Assembly: GCA_902766135.1 (NCBI GenBank)
Contig: CACXCK010000039.1
Coordinates: 1 to 15,132, forward strand
Source of the DNA: an uncultured Erysipelotrichaceae bacterium
GTDB lineage: Bacteria; Bacillota_I; Bacilli_A; RF39; UBA660
Reading direction: 5' to 3'
Length of the DNA stretch: 15,132 nt
The position numbers and the translations under genes were made by a program. Each line of letters opens with the position of its first letter. The stretch's first letter is position 1. The notes under the pieces are model-generated. The model was given only the letters and a program-made list of their open reading frames with translations, was not told where the DNA came from and did not search any database. Below are positions 14,392 through 15,132 of the stretch, piece by piece.

Positions 14392-14582
14392 AATCGCATG
14401 AAAGATAAGTAATATTTATGAAGTACGTAGAGAGTGTACGGCTGGTGAAAGTACATTATGGATGAATATGAAATCTACTTTCTTTTGAGGAGTAACAACT
14501 CCCGGTTAAAAGCCGTTATAAGAGTAAGTTAAAATAAGGATGGTACCGTCTATTACAAGACTCCTTTGGTATCATCCTTTTT
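14392..14582 (+). promoter_or_regulatory. T-box leader, serine specifier (UCU)
   Basis: The T-box core AAGGATGGTACCG is at 14536-14548. Stem I by hand: lower helix GAAAG (14400-14404) with CTTTC (14478-14482); specifier loop 14405-14411 facing 14470-14477; middle helix ATATTTAT (14412-14419) with ATGAATAT (14462-14469, one wobble); AGAGAG near 14429-14434; distal helix TGTAC (14435-14439) with GTACA (14451-14455), closing a loop with CTGGTG. The triplet before the conserved A is TCT (14474-14476), Ser, matching serS downstream. As in the Thr leader, the order is specifier, A, CTTTC. Stem III and CCGTTAT precede the core. Confidence 0.92.
14536..14582 (+). terminator. Regulated terminator of the Ser T-box
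   Basis: AAGGATGGTACC (14536-14547) pairs with GGTATCATCCTT (14568-14579) with a single G-T wobble. An inner GTCT/AGAC (14548-14551 with 14558-14561) extends the stem, and T continues to 14582. The arm overlaps the T-box core, giving the usual switch between terminator and antiterminator. Confidence 0.87.
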
Positions 14583-14600
14583 GTTTTAGAAAGGACTACT

Positions 14601-14837
14601 ATGAGAACTATTAAATTAAACACTATTTATAAGCATTTTAAAGGTCATTTATATCTAGTAATGGATATTGCCTATCACTCGGAAACAAATGAAAAAATGG
14701 TTATCTATAAAGCCTTATACGATGATTGTAAGACTTATGTAAGACCACTTAATATGTTCTTAAGTGAAGTAGACCATGAAAAGTATCCAGATATAAAACA
14801 AAAATACCGTTTTGAAGAGGTAAGAAAGGAAAGTTAA
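14601..14837 (+). CDS. DUF1653 domain protein
   Basis: 78 residues with the DUF1653 pattern: YKHFKGHLYLVMDIAYHSET near the start (residues 10-29), a VIYKALY segment, and YVRPLNMFLSEV; the C-terminus RFEEV is the usual RFEYV-type end. The family is small, single-domain and cytoplasmic, of unknown biochemical role. ATG 14601 follows GAAAGGA (14589-14595). It is the first gene behind the Ser T-box, and serS begins one base after its stop, so both are co-transcribed and respond to tRNA-Ser charging. Confidence 0.88.
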   Translation: MRTIKLNTIYKHFKGHLYLVMDIAYHSETNEKMVIYKALYDDCKTYVRPLNMFLSEVDHEKYPDIKQKYRFEEVRKES

Positions 14838-14838
14838 A

Positions 14839-15132
14839 ATGATTGATATTAAATTAATAAGAGAAAATAAAGAATTAGTAAAAGAAAATATTAAAAAGAA
14901 ATTTCAAGATAAAAAACTAGTCTTAGTAGATGAAGTAGAAGCTCTTGATAAAGAGTGGCGTGAAGCAAGATTAAAAGCAGACACTTTAAGAGCCCAAAAA
15001 AATGATTTGTCAAAGAGTATAGGTCTATTAATGAAAGAGAAAAAACAAGATGAAGCAAATGCCGCTAAAGAGCGGGTAAAAGAAATGAACACTGAAATAG
15101 CCGAGTTAGAAGAACAAGAAACAACCTTAGAA
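14839..15132 (+). CDS. serS: Seryl-tRNA synthetase, N-terminal part (3' truncated by window)
   Basis: 98 codons are visible. MIDIKLIRENKELVKENIKKK is the standard opening of bacterial SerRS, followed by VDEVEALDKEWREAR and LRAQKNDLSKSIG, the start of the long antiparallel coiled-coil arm that binds the tRNA-Ser variable arm. The charged, heptad-like sequence continues to the window end. The catalytic domain lies outside the window. ATG 14839 has GAAAGGA a few bases upstream. The serine specifier in the leader agrees with this identity. Confidence 0.95.
   Translation, partial: MIDIKLIRENKELVKENIKKKFQDKKLVLVDEVEALDKEWREARLKADTLRAQKNDLSKSIGLLMKEKKQDEANAAKERVKEMNTEIAELEEQETTLE

Noticed and set aside
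10800..15132. A complete DGR cassette (reverse transcriptase, Avd, template repeat) in this window
   Set aside because: No protein with reverse-transcriptase motifs (such as YxDD) and no second copy of the G+C-rich segment was seen, so only a possible target is claimed.
1..15132. CRISPR arrays, insertion sequences, tRNA or rRNA genes, attachment sites
   Set aside because: No regularly spaced direct repeats, transposase-like proteins, terminal inverted repeats or tRNA cloverleaf sequences were seen.

Overview
The window is AT-rich (roughly 30-35% G+C by eye), and every gene reads on the + strand with short spacers and frequent overlaps. Genes are intact under the standard code: Trp is TGG and TGA is used as a stop. 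The gene set points to a low-G+C Firmicute: a SigG-type sporulation sigma factor, T-box leaders on aminoacyl-tRNA synthetase operons, and linked polA and mutM. Together with compactness and divergent housekeeping proteins, this suggests an uncultured, probably gut-associated, lineage of Bacilli near the Mollicutes or Erysipelotrichales. That placement is inference.

Region 1 (1-2208): the 3' end of a PDZ/Lon-type serine protease, then sigG with a possible SigG-like promoter in front of it, then folD from its own consensus promoter, closed by an intrinsic terminator. Region 2 (2222-6376): a DNA-repair operon, polA, a class I glutamine-amidotransferase-like hydrolase and mutM, with both junctions overlapping. 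Region 3 (6383-10750): a T-box leader with a readable ACU (Thr) specifier, followed by rnr (RNase R) and thrS, which overlap by ATGA and end at a terminator. The ThrRS lacks the N-terminal TGS domain.

Region 4 (10753-13372): a single gene for an 850-residue membrane-anchored surface protein. It has an N-terminal signal anchor, a TasA-like beta domain (tentative), four Cys-pair repeats and a C-type-lectin-like C-terminus. About 120 bp near its 3' end differ sharply in composition: 55% G+C and only 14% A on the coding strand, against about 30% G+C and 47% A just upstream. Position, A-depletion, the GxRPAL ending and fold all match the variable repeat of a diversity-generating retroelement (DGR) target. 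No reverse transcriptase or template repeat is in the window, so the machinery would have to act in trans.

Region 5 (13384-14374): a monocistronic gene for a kinase-fold protein with its own TTGACA promoter. Region 6 (14356-15132): a second T-box leader with a UCU (Ser) specifier controlling a DUF1653 protein and serS, whose 3' end lies beyond the window. The two T-box leaders share the same architecture at the specifier, so their amino-acid assignments support each other.
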